Below, in pieces: positions 1 through 11,400 of a DNA stretch of 64,000 nt. The DNA comes from Tethya wilhelma. Its lineage: Eukaryota > Porifera > Demospongiae > Tethyida > Tethyidae. The translations under genes and the position numbers were made by a program. The notes under the pieces are model-generated. The model searched no databases. It was not told where the DNA came from and saw only the letters and a list, made by a program, of their open reading frames with translations. Where the stretch lies: contig CAXIPT010000011.1 of NCBI GenBank assembly GCA_964030475.1, positions 1,623,780 to 1,687,779 of the forward strand, written 5' to 3'. Positions within the stretch are counted from its first letter, which is position 1. Each line of letters starts with the position of its first letter.

Positions 1-323
1 ACAGTTTTCGCGGTTAGCAGGCTATGAATAAATTATCAGTCCACGAAATTCCTGGACCAGTTTGAATGAGTAGCGCATGCGAACTTTGCCAGACCCTTTT
101 TTCCCCTGCCTGATGTAAAAGGAAAAAAAGGGGCTGGGCACGAGACTAGGCAACATGCATGCATGTGAACAGTCATCAAGCTGAGTGTCTGCCTTTATCA
201 GTGATCACATCACTGAATCCAGATTTTCAGTGCCACAGTTTGTTATTTGCATGCATACATGCCGACTTAAAACTATAAGTTTCTTGTCTGTTTTGTGCCA
301 TCTGTAAATTTGTGTTTATCTAG

Positions 324-3300
324 GTTTGGATGTGACCACTCTGACTAGGGAGTTGAGTCCAGCTAAAGACAAGTGGCATGAAATTGGCGTACAACTGGAG
401 ATTAAGCTCTCTCAACTCAGTGATATTGAAGACATGTATCATACATGTGAACGAAGAATGACTGAAATGTTGGCTTTCTGGTTGGATGGAAACACCAAAA
501 CACCACTTTGTTGGGAGTCCATTTTAAAGTGTCTCAGATCACCCACTGTTAACAAAAGAAGACTAGCGGAAGAACTCCAGAGAAAGTACTGTCAACAGAA
601 TGGTGAGTATATAACTTTATGTGGTATAGGGTGGGCAATGTTACATGTTTATTGATTACCCTTACCTATAAGATACATACCCTAATAGTTAACTTTAAAA
701 TCTCGTTACAAGACAATAATTGTTAACCATAGAGTATTTATACTAATGATAGTTAATCACATTGTTTGAGTGTTTTTGCCTCGTGCAATATTATTAACCC
801 CTTATAATCTTACCCATGTGATTTATCCAAAGTCACACTCTCAACCATTGTGATCAATTGCTAATCATAATAATGGTTATTAACTTGAGCAAGCATGCAG
901 CAAACTTGTATTTGCCATGCATGCCGGAGAGCTCAGCCATAGATGCTTTTTTTCCCTGAACTATGGAGAACACAAAGAGAGCCAAAAGAGTTAGTCTCAC
1001 ATGTCAGACTCCCTCTGAAAATAGGGGTCTCCATGGTCACCACTACACACAAGACTTATAACCAGCACCAGATACTGGTGCTGCCAATCAGATTGGTTGA
1101 TTGTATGGATGTCACGTTGGTATTTAATTTCGCCCATGGTTTTGCTTTCTGAATGTGCTGAGTAATTAAAACTTGCTATAGGAGGTAAAACGGCTGTAAT
1201 ACAAGCTGCCGCTCAATCTGTAGGCTACATGGAGTTGAAAGCAGAACAATAGAAGGCTATCCTTTCCTTTGAGGATGGCAAGGATATGTTCATGACACTC
1301 CCAATTGGGTACAAAAGTCTCTGTGCTATGGTATGGTCTCCTATAGTGCTAACGTTCTCCATTGAGCTTGCCAAAGTATATACTGCACGTTTGAGCATGT
1401 TGCGTGGGTGTGTAGTTGTCGACTTATGCTTGCCACTGTTTTACCGTAGATCGGAAAATTTTCGCTGCTATAAATTTTCGCTCGTTTAATTTTCGTGAGT
1501 TAAATTTTTGCCACTTTGACCGATTCAGTAAGGATCGCCATACGTTTTCAAGTTTCATGCATTTTATTTTCGCCACTCGTGCGCGTGGCAAATTTTTTAA
1601 CAGTGAAAATTTCCCGATCTACGGTAAGTCTTGTATATGCAATGGTGACCAGATTCCCATTTTCGTAGGTGATCATCTGGCACACGAAACTTGATGGTCT
1701 GGCATGAGAAAACTACTAGACAATAAGTAAACTTTCCAGACTCATCCATATTCAAAATGAAGTATGTGTGATAGAGCAGCTGGCCAGTGCCATTCTTTCA
1801 AAAATAAAGTGCATCAAGGGTAGATATTAGATTCTAAGAGTCTGTAGTTACTCACTGCGTCGTGCAGGATTATTTACTTACACCAAGGTGCTCGATTGCA
1901 TGGAGACAATCACAGAGCAGAGTCTTCTCTGTCTCTACAAAAAGCAGAAATGTGCAATTGATGTGCATGCGCATTATATATGCATTCAAACAACGTGGTC
2001 TGTTGACGACCTTTACCTACATCAAAATGGCTAATAAAAAGTACAGTATTTTAAATCAAGAGTTTAAAAGCTGCCTAGATTTTATTTGCTGCCTTTTCAC
2101 CAGCAAACGAGTCAAAAAGGATGTACTACAGATGAAATGAAGCCTCACTATGTAATCAGAGTTGGCTCAATGCCTTTTGTTTGTCTGGAAATTGCGTTTA
2201 AGTATAAGTCAGTTAGGAAGGAAGGAAGGTGTGATGACGTACGTAATTTCCGGTTGGAGTTATTGTGTCATGACCTTAAATACGTAATATTTTTTAGACA
2301 TATATATGTTTCATTATTATCATTATAATAAATTTATTGAAAGTGACTCAGTGAACATTGTAGCTAGTGAGACCTCTAGTCCAAGACCCACAATACTACA
2401 GAAGGAAGGAAGGAAAGAAGGGAAGAACAAAATTGCACTGTTGTCGCTTTTTGCCAGCGCTCTCTCCAGAGTGCTCTAGAAACTTTCTACCACTTTTCTT
2501 GGTTAATCTAGGGGATCCGGGTTATTAAATGCACTTGTCAATGCTTAGCTTTCTTTCCCTGAAAGTTTATAAGCATGAACATTTTGTATTGTGCATGTCG
2601 ACTGGCCCATTCCTACTATACGTACGGTATTACAGTGACTATTATTGTAAGTACATTGTGGGTAATATGCATGACATGTGTCACATGCATGCATACAGAT
2701 GCTTCAACTAGGAGGTGGTGTAGTACTCTCTCAAGGTGGCAAGTTATAGTTGCAGCACTGGTAGGCATTTTTGGGTTTGCAGTTTGGATGTACTTACCGA
2801 TGCTCTACTACCAGTTCAACCTTCTTCACTCTGAAAGCCTTCCTTATCTTTCAGACAACTTTGTTGGCCGTCATCAAGAAATGCAAGATTTGTTAGAAGT
2901 ATTGAATTTCAAGCAAAGTGATATTCGCATAGTCAACCTCGTTGGTTCGCCTGGAATTGGTAAGTCAACTTTTGCAGTTCATGTTGCACACAAATTAGTA
3001 GAAATGGGCATCATTGTTCACTATGTGAATATGGGTGAGTATGAAGTGTCAGATCAGTCAACTGTTGACCAGTTATTGGCTGAAAAAATCCTTCAGAGTA
3101 GTGGAACAATTATTGCAAAAAGGGTGACACTTGACAGGCTTGAGAAATGGGCTCAAAAGCGGTACTGGTACAGTCTAATTATTCTTGATAATTGTGATGA
3201 TGCATTAAATCAACAAAAAGATGCATTTCAAACAGCTGTTGAAAAAATGGTCAAAAACTCTCTCAATCTGAAAGTCATAATAACCAGTCGAGAAGTAACA

Positions 3301-5817
3301 ATGTTTTTGAACTACTTCCGTTCATATAGTCTTAATGAAATTAGTACAGAGGCTGCGTGTCATTTGTTGGCACTTAAAATTCCATCAGCTGTTGACAATG
3401 ATCTAAGTGAAGCACAGCGGGGAAAAATTGCAATGCTAACTGGTAAGGTACCTTTGGCTTTGCAGATCATTAGTTCATTGCTTGAATTGCCTTTTCCAAG
3501 CCCTAATACTATCATAGCACAATTGGAAATGGAACCAATAAGAGTTTTAAGTCCAAAAGAATTGCATTCAAGTCAGCAAATTAATGCTTCAATCACTCTT
3601 TCTTACAATTATCTTTCACCCAAGTTACAAATTGCAGCTCAATTCTATGCTAATTTTCCTGGTTCATTCACAGAAACTGCAGCTTGTAGTGTTTTCATGC
3701 TCTCTCATCAAGCTAACCTAGACCCTTCAGCACAGATCTCAAAACAAGATCAACAAGCAATAACAGGTGAATTGAATTCTTTGGTTCGGAGATCTCTACT
3801 AGGCTACAATAAACGCACTGGTCGATATCAATTTCATCGACTGATTCGGGAGTATTTTCTCCAAGTTCAGAAAGTCAATACTGAGTTCAACCTGCAAACC
3901 AAGTTTCGGGGTGGTTTTTACATTTATTATGCTTCAATAATGATGAAATTATCTGAAGAATTTCACACTGTTTCTAATCATAAGTCACTTTCTACGTTTG
4001 GTATAGAAAGGCACAATTTTGAACTTTTGTTGGATTATCTGAAAGAGCCAGATTTGCTACATTGCAAAGCATTCGTGTTTGTTTTATCAGCTGTTTCACG
4101 GACACTGGACAATGGTTTGCTATTTTTTCGGTTTAAGTGTGAAGAGCTTGTTGAGCCAGTGAGAAACGGTCTTGATTATATTCGTAAACATAACAAAACA
4201 TTCTGGTCTTACTTTACCAAACACGTTGATGTTATTAGTGAAGATACTTTTTATGAATCATTGTTCCCATTGGTCCACCATTTGGCTGAATGTGAGGGTC
4301 ACTCTAATCAAACTGAACAAAAACTGGATGTACTGTTGGATTACAAACAGTTGTTTGACTCAAAAAGACCAAATACAGATTCAGTTGTATTTACTTCATT
4401 CTATGAAACACTTGCCAACCTCTACTTGGAACTAAATAAGCATGCAGAATACATAGAATGCTACCGTGTACTACTGAATGCACAAGTTGGTTGTGAACCA
4501 GGAACATGTATGTATCATAACATTGGATTTGCATATGCTAAAATAGGTGATTCTAAAAGGGCTGTGCAATTTTTAGAAAAGTCTCTTGAACGAAGTGAAC
4601 TTCTAGTATTTGACCAAGTATTTACTCTATGTACCTTACACACTCATTATGATAACCTCAGTGATGCTAAAATGATGTTAAAAAGTAAGGAAAGAATACA
4701 GACACTTCTAGGAAATAACTTTCCATATGTTTATGATCTTCGTCTCTACACATCTATTGATATGACAATGTTTATTATCAGTACATTAAGAAAAATAAAA
4801 TTGTATAAACAAGCACTAGAAGTTGAAGAAAAGCTTATTATAATGTTTGGAAAAACAATTAGTACACCATCACTGTCTTCTAAACAAAGCAAATTGAATG
4901 TGATGACTTTAAATAAAGCGTATGATATTGTGAAGTATTTTTTTGACCATGGAAACTGTAGCATTGCTGTTGAACTTGGTCAACTTACATTAAATGTATA
5001 TCCAATAAAAGATGATTTTGAACCAACTGTTTTAGATCTAGAGTTACAGTTACTTATTGCTAAAGCAAAGTTGCAATGTGGAAATTTTTCTGATGGCTGG
5101 GATGACATTGAAGAGGTGATAAAGTTTAAGCAGCTATATCCTAAAGCTGAAATATTTGAAATAGCTTGCTTTTTGCTCATTCCACGTTTAAATTACATTA
5201 ATGACTGTTATAAAATTACTGAAAGATTCTGGGAAAAACCATTACCATCCATTTTCCATGTACTTTTTTTCCCACTGCCTTATATTAACCCCCAATTTTC
5301 AGAAGAATATACAATGCTCTTAAACCTAGTATTCTGTACGGATCGAACAAAAGAAAGGCAACAAATAGTTCCCCCTGCTACTAGATCTAGTACTGATACA
5401 GAAGTCCGTATAAAATTCCCTACAACTTACCTTTTAACTATTTCTGAATCACTAATTGATGACAAACTGACGGACTTCCTCAAAGAGAATATAGTACAAC
5501 AAGCTAATACCACATATGTAGTGATAAGTCGATTGTATTCTATTATAAGTAAAGGATCTAAACTATTTTTTGGAACAATTATTTACATCTGGCTTTATAT
5601 TGAGAGACTGATAGTTTTTGCTTTGTTATTGTTTGTTTTGATCAATGCCTGTATTCATCAAGATCGCAACACAAGAGTTCAACAATGTATATACATATAT
5701 TTTTCTATGGACTTGTCAATTCCTTTGTGGTTCTTGTACATGCTTTTATGCTTTATACCTGTATGTTTATTATGGTGTTTTTTTGGGTGTTTTCTTCTTG
5801 ATTTTCATCGTGAATAG
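324..5817 (+). CDS. NLR-like unit 0: Death + TM + NB-ARC + TPR-like (5' exon off window)
   Basis: Coding exons 324..602 and 2699..5817, joined in phase 1 with AG/GT borders; the upstream 2A exon should lie left of position 1, because in unit 2 it ends about 310 bp before the Death exon. The first exon encodes a ~93-residue Death-domain-like helical bundle (KWHEIGVQLEIKLSQL, then MLAFWLDGN). The second encodes 1038 residues: a membrane helix around WQVIVAALVGIFGFAVWMYL, Walker A GSPGIGKST, Walker B SLIILDNCD, sensor ITSRE, the GKVPLAL motif, a winged-helix-like stretch (ASITLSYNYLSP), TPR-like pairs (AYAKIGDSKRAVQFLEKSL), and a strongly hydrophobic C-terminus. NB-ARC ATPases with Death domains are intracellular sensors or apoptosome-type scaffolds, so a role in immunity or cell death is inference. 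The frame stays open upstream to an ATG at 2575, but that part is intronic: the acceptor at 2697-2698 matches the start of the same exon in the other units. No disruptions seen. Confidence 0.85.
1441..1627. mobile_element. Fold-back MITE, TACCGTAGATCGG termini
   Basis: The ends are inverted repeats: TTACCGTAGATCGGAAAATT on the left and the complement, ending CCGATCTACGGTAA, on the right. The element is about 187 bp, AT-rich and has no ORF. It lies in the Death-to-NB-ARC intron of unit 0. A cousin with TACCGTATAGCGGGAAA ends is at 46370-46579, and a weaker one at 62611-62790. Confidence 0.7.
1860..2645 (+). repeat. Diverged copy of a ~1 kb interspersed repeat
   Basis: The segment shares landmarks with 9547-10173 and 53205-53845: a line of the type 'gcgcat...aaaatggct', a stretch with 'tcagttaggaagg', and the end 'cccattcctactatacgtacgg'. 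The stretch 2540-2640 is repeated in reverse complement at 53980-54060. The end of the element lies about 55 bp upstream of the NB-ARC exon. No coding capacity is evident. Confidence 0.55.
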
Positions 5818-6270
5818 CATACACAAAAATTATTATGATACAATGGAATAAGTTGTTACTATAGCTTGCATGTTTGGGATTAGTAATTATCAGGTTAATT
5901 ATATGCATATGCATGCTGTCTATCTTCATTTTAAATAATTACGAGTACTAAGTGTCAGAAACTGTAGGTCTATGGACCGAAACGTTTTTAACCACTATCT
6001 GTGAATCACTTTTGCTATCATGTCAAGTGAATAAACAGTTGCAGTAATATTAATCATAGCAATGAGCGTATACAATTTCTTAGTACTATGGTGGTTCAGG
6101 CCCATTTTTCTCCAAATGGGTCCATCCCAGCTTTAGAAATCATCTGTCTCACTGGTACAGGGCTCCTCAAAGGAAGATTAAAGCTGCAGAGCCTCCTGAC
6201 TACCTTCAGAAACTCTAGAATCAGATAGTTCACTCATTATTCCTCCTCAACTACGGCCAGTACATACTTA
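5818..6270. other. Non-coding 3' flank of unit 0
   Basis: AT-rich sequence after the stop at 5815-5817. It contains no ORF, RNA gene or clear repeat that I can recognise. It presumably holds the 3' UTR and polyadenylation signals of unit 0. Confidence 0.4.
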
Positions 6271-6274
6271 GCAT

Positions 6275-7234
6275 ATATCAATGAACAAGCATTAGAAGTT
6301 GAGAAAAGGCTATACTTCCAGTCCTTAGAACATTAGGTGCATTACCTGAACAAGCTAGTGTGTCTCCAAAGCAAACTTTTAATGTAATAAAACATTTATA
6401 CCTTGATCACAACTATACCAGTGCTGTTAATCTTGGAGAGTTTATGCTCAAATCATTTATTCAAAATATATTAATGATGGACAGGGACAAAGCTCAGAAC
6501 AATATTACATTTCAGCGATTCAATTATTGATCAGTTTGGCAAAGTTATACAGTGGAAATATTTCTGATGGACTAAATGACATTGAGGAATTTCTATATCA
6601 TATATACAATGCACTGGCGTAAGAAGCAGGGGGGCTGGGGGGGCTTTAGCCCCCCCATTCAGTGCCAGAAGAAGACCACACCTCTCCCACGTATTGGCTC
6701 TGAGTCTCTGACGCATGCGCAGTATCAGGATGACAGCGCAGCAATTGCATCCATGGACCAGCCAGCTAGCTAAATATCAGGTGTTTTTTTGTAAATTTCT
6801 GATTTACAGACCGTCTCAGTTATTACAGTGAACACAGTGTTAACTGTAACTACTGCTTAGCTAGCCAAAATGTGAGTAAAACTTAGTGATGTGTTTTATG
6901 ATGCAACAATAAGCACTGTACAATGTCATGCATGATTACACTGAAACACCAGACGCCAAAATTACTTTGAAAAATTTTAACTTTTATATTTACTACATCT
7001 ACATAATTTATTAGCTTTAATTGAGTAAAATTTTAGCTCAGATTTTGGCTCAGAATGCACCAGAAATGATCTCAGAGTACAAAAATTTTCTGGGGGGGCA
7101 TGCCCCCAGACCCCCCTAGATTGGTTGTGGCTTACACCGCAACTTCAGCCCCCCCATTGCAAAACATCTTCTTATGCCAGTGCAATGAAGCATCCAAATC
7201 CAGATTCTGAATTGCTGCAAACAAACCATTACAA
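6275..7234 (+). pseudogene. Fragment of the NB-ARC exon (C-terminal part), interrupted by a MITE
   Basis: Broken-frame translation matches the TPR-like C-terminal part of the NB-ARC exon. Recognisable pieces are NEQALEVEKRL (compare TQALKLEEKLL), VIKHLYLDHNYTSAVNLGEF (compare VKHLYDEGNYTSAVDLGQF) and GLNDIEEFLYHIYN (compare GLNDIEEVLISVFA). After the transposon at 6612-7182, the frame resumes with NPDSELLQTN (compare APDKEIVQSA). There are several frame breaks and no 5' part. At about 7234 it runs directly into the BRO1-gene fragment. This is a relic of a sixth NLR-like copy. Confidence 0.75.
6612..7182. mobile_element. MITE with CACTGGCGTAAGAAG termini and CAATG target duplication
   Basis: The left end CACTGGCGTAAGAAG mirrors the right end CTTCTTATGCCAGTG with one mismatch, followed inside by G/C-run blocks that are also inverted (ggggggctttagcccccc and its counterpart near 7085-7160). 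The element is flanked by CAATG at 6607-6611 and 7183-7187, a likely 5-bp target-site duplication. It has no transposase ORF, so it is non-autonomous. It is inserted within the NB-ARC pseudogene fragment. Confidence 0.75.
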
Positions 7235-8193
7235 AGACAAACCAGTGAACAGTTTGGCAATAAACAATCTCAGCAAATGCCTGCAGGACCACCTCAGCAA
7301 CATCCACACATGATTCCTTCTCACTCTCAGTCTCAGCCCATGATGCCCAGCTCTCAGATGCAATCACAACAGCCAGTCACGTCACGAGGTCAGATGCACC
7401 ATGTTCCTTCTGGTGGACAACAACAGCAGCCACCCTAGGCCTCTTCTCCCTACGCTGGGAGACAACAGCAAGTACCTCCACCAGGGAGCCAGATGAACCC
7501 ACAGACAATGACAGGTAGGTGTGAGTGTGAGGGTGAGGGTGAGGGTGTCGAAAAATATCTCATACAGGGATGATTAATGTTCTGGAAACTGCTAATTGCA
7601 TCTCATTCTCATCCCCAATTTCAGCCAAATACAACATGTAGTCTGTAGATGGCAGTTTTCATGGATTACGATCCATCCGCAAAAGTTTTACTTAGTAATA
7701 CACGAAAGTTAAACCCCGCGAAACTTTCTCACTATATGGTACTTCTGCAGGTGCTCCCTCAAACCCTTGGACCTCTGAAAACCACTTTTTTTGTGAATAT
7801 TGATAGTTAAAGATCAGAAAAGCCTGATATAGTCCCTTCCTATGTAGGGAACTGTGTAGAGAACCCCTAAACTTGAAACACTTGGGATTCAGAGTATTGT
7901 GTTAAAAATAGATTATTCTTTGTGTAATATTTATAAACCTACAGGTCAAATCCAGACCCCTGGTCTGCCATCATCTCAACAGCAGTACTCTCAACCTCCA
8001 CCTCAGGGGGTACTGACCCCCCCCAGCAATACCAGGGGCCACAACAACAGCAGTTCCCTCAACCTTCGAGACCCCCTCCTAGTGGGGGGTCAGGACAACC
8101 CTTCCCACCAGGTCAACAGCTGCCATCACAGACCATGTTACCACCTGGTGTCATGCTAGCACAGGCCTACCAGCAACAACACAGACAGCAATA
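7235..8193 (+). pseudogene. 3'-end fragment of the BRO1/HD-PTP-like gene
   Basis: Homologous to the end of the long Pro/Gln-rich exon (7235-7514, with donor GTAGGT) and to the terminal exon (7945-8193) of the BRO1 gene at 35-55 kb. It is disabled twice: an in-frame TAG at about 7436 (CAG CCA CCC TAG), and eight Cs at about 8019 where the other copies have six, which shifts the frame. It lies just upstream of the unit 1 2A exon, as other BRO1 fragments do in units 2 to 4. Confidence 0.85.
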
Positions 8194-8471
8194 GCAGTCG
8201 TCAATGTTTGGCTGTTGAGTGTTGACGTCTATAGTCAGATTTACTTTTAGGGGTTATTGATAACTATTATTATTATGTAGATTCTACGCAGATATGATTA
8301 TACGAGTGCATTGGTTCCTTTTTAAGCTGTATACATGCTAAACTTTTTGATACTCTTGGACATGTAACTCGTTACTCTTTGTCGTATGTGTATGTGACGA
8401 CCATTACTCGAATCATGTGGGAAGGGAGTTGCCCGAGATATTGAAGCAGAACAACAATAATCCGAGCGACT

Positions 8472-11400
8472 ATGTTGAAGTGCTCGCAAGTGAGGCACGA
8501 TTCTGAGACGAGAGACACAAGAGCTATCAATATCATTCCTGCACACCTGATAGGAGTGGTACCAGTCTCATTCTTCCTCCAGCTCTCCACTCTAGTGCTA
8601 TTGGCAATGCTCCTCCTACAAGCTGGAGATGTTGAGAGAAACCCTGGACCCCTTCGTGGTGAGTGTAGGCTATAGCTAGATTTCAATGCCACGCTTAATA
8701 TGTGATTTTCACTCAGCTACCATGTATATAAGTTGCTCTGCCGCTGTGTTGGCCACGTATGGCCTTGTCTGCCTTTGATCACATCAGTGCGGCCTAATAT
8801 TATGAATATACCTTTCAGTTGCCAATTAAAATTATGATGTTTCTTGTTGGTATGTGTATAATTATACAGGTTTAGATGTGACCAACCTGACTAGGGAACT
8901 GAGTCCAGCTAAAGACAAGTGGCATGAAATTGGGGTACAACTGGAGATTAAGCTCTCTCAACTCAGTGATATTGAAGTGAGGATACAGCTTAGTATGGTA
9001 AAAGGTGGCCAATGTTACATGTTTACAATTACATGTACATTGTGTGTAATCTTTGTTCCCCATCATAATTAGTTGTAATTATTATTATGTATCCCATTCA
9101 ATCATAATTATAACAAGTAGTAAAAATTTCAAAAAAATAAGTAGTGTAGGAATGGGCAGTGCGGTAAAAAGTATTGAAACAAGGCATGGTCTCAATTTCG
9201 GCACATGACTACTTCATTTTCATTCTTGATCACTTATAATTATGGATTTTCAGCATTGTGTTGCGATGATCTGTACAATAATACTGTAGCTAGCTTATGA
9301 TTACTGCATTGGTTCAAATTTCTCAGTACATTATAATACAGTTATAGCTAATCACTTGGCTACTAATTAAAATAATGGAGTAAACTATAAAAGACAAGTA
9401 TATAACTTAAACTGGATTACCAGCCAAGAGTTGGACATAAAAATGAAGTAGTCATGTGCCGAAATTGAGACCATGCCTTGTTCCAATACTTTTTACCGCA
9501 CTGCCCATTCCTACACTACTTATTTTTTTGAAATTTTTACTACTTGTTCATTCACTTTTTTCAACACTACAGTGTGGAGACTATTAGAGACTGGTTAGTC
9601 CCTACAAAAAGCTTGAGTGGCAGCTACATGCACTGCATTCTGCTGGAGAGGCTAATGCGCATGCGCATATAATAATGCCACGTGGATAGATAATGATGAC
9701 CTTTGAACTCTCAAAGATGGCTGCATTGTAGTACGTGAATTTATACACTAAGTTTCAAAGCTTTCTAGTTTTTGTTTAGGCATGTTTATGATCAAAACGA
9801 GTATCAAGGAATGTAGTACCCATGAAAAGAACTTACTTTGTGCTGTCAAAGTTGGCTCAACACATTCTGGTTCTCTGGAAATCCTTTTCAAGTAAGTCAG
9901 TTAGGAAGTACGTAAGTAAGTAAGTAAGTACGTAAGTACGTTAGAGAACAAAAATGGCACTATGGTGGCTTCCCACTGGCGCTCTCTACGAGTGCTAAGG
10001 AAGGTTTTTGTGAGTTTTGGGCCTTGCATGCAGTTGGGAATCTGTCAGTGAGAGCTTCTGAGCAACTTTGAAGGTTTAATTTTGTTTGACTAGATTTTTA
10101 TAGTGGCCAACATTTTGTATTGTGTCTATGGGACAGTCGGCCCATTCCTACTATACGTACTACCGTACGTATGATAAAAATGTTTGTTTTCTTTTCTATA
10201 CACAGGAATAAGCAGAAAGTGTGCTCTCTCAAAGTCACAAGCTACAGTAGCTCTGGTATGTATCGTGATAGGGGCTCTAATTTGGTCCTATTTTCCTGTG
10301 TTGGTATACTATTTGAACTTTGTTCACTCTGAAAGTCTCCCCTATGCTTCTGACAATTTTGTTGGTCGTGATCAGGAAATGCACGAACTAGTAGAGTTAT
10401 TGAATTTCAAACAAAATGATATTCGCATAGTCAACCTTGTTGGTTCACCTGGGTTTGGTAAGTCAACATTAGCAATTCATGTTGGACACAAATTAACAGA
10501 AATGGGGGTCATTGTTCATTATGTGAACATGGGGGAACATGAGGTGTCAGATCAGTCTGTAGACCAATTGTTAGCAGAAAAAATCCTTCGGAGTAGTGGA
10601 ATAATTGCTAGAAGAGTAACTTTTGATAGGCTTGAGAAATGGGCTAGAGAAAGGTACTGGTATAATCTAATTATCCTGGATAACTGTGATGAAATATTGA
10701 ACCAGCAAAAAGATACATTTCAAATAGCTGTTGAAAAGCTAGTCAAGAATTCAGAAAGAGTAAAAGTCTTAATGACGAGCCGTGAAGTAACGATGTTTTT
10801 AAACTACTTCTGCTCTTACAATCTTTATGAATTAAACACAGAAGCTGCATGTCAATTACTAAAGCTTATTGTCCGAGAAACCATTGAAGCATGGCAACAA
10901 GAAAGGATCGCCAACCTCACAGGTAATGTACCCTTGGCTTTAGAGATCATTAGTTCATTGCTTGAACTTGAGATGCAGACTTCACTCGGTCCTGATACAA
11001 TCATAGCTGAACTAGAAAAGGAACCTATAACAGTTTTAAGTCCAAAAGAATTACATTCTAGCCAACAAATCAATGCTTCTATTACTCTTTCTTATAAGTA
11101 TCTTTCACAAGAACTAAGAATTGCAGGTCAATTTTATGCCAAATTTCCTGGCTCATTTACAGAGATAGCTGCTTATGGTGTACATGTGCTTGGTGACATG
11201 AATTCCTGGACTAATGAAGCCAGCCTGCCATCATCTGATGTAGTACAAAAAGAATTAAGTTCTTTGGTTCGGAGATCACTACTAGGATACAATAAACGTA
11301 CTAGTCGATATCAGTTTCACCGATTAATTCGAGAATATTTTCTTGACATTCAGAAATTATCTGAGACTCACTTGACTGATAGTAAAAGGTTTCGTTCAGG

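Noticed and set aside
2575..2698. N-terminal extension (MNILYC...) of the unit 0 NB-ARC frame
   Set aside because: It lies in repeat sequence upstream of a conserved acceptor, and other units begin their exon at the equivalent of 2699.
8322..8692. Minus-strand ORFs of 74 and 106 codons over the unit 1 2A exon
   Set aside because: They are antisense to the conserved 2A exon and have no counterpart conserved in the other units.
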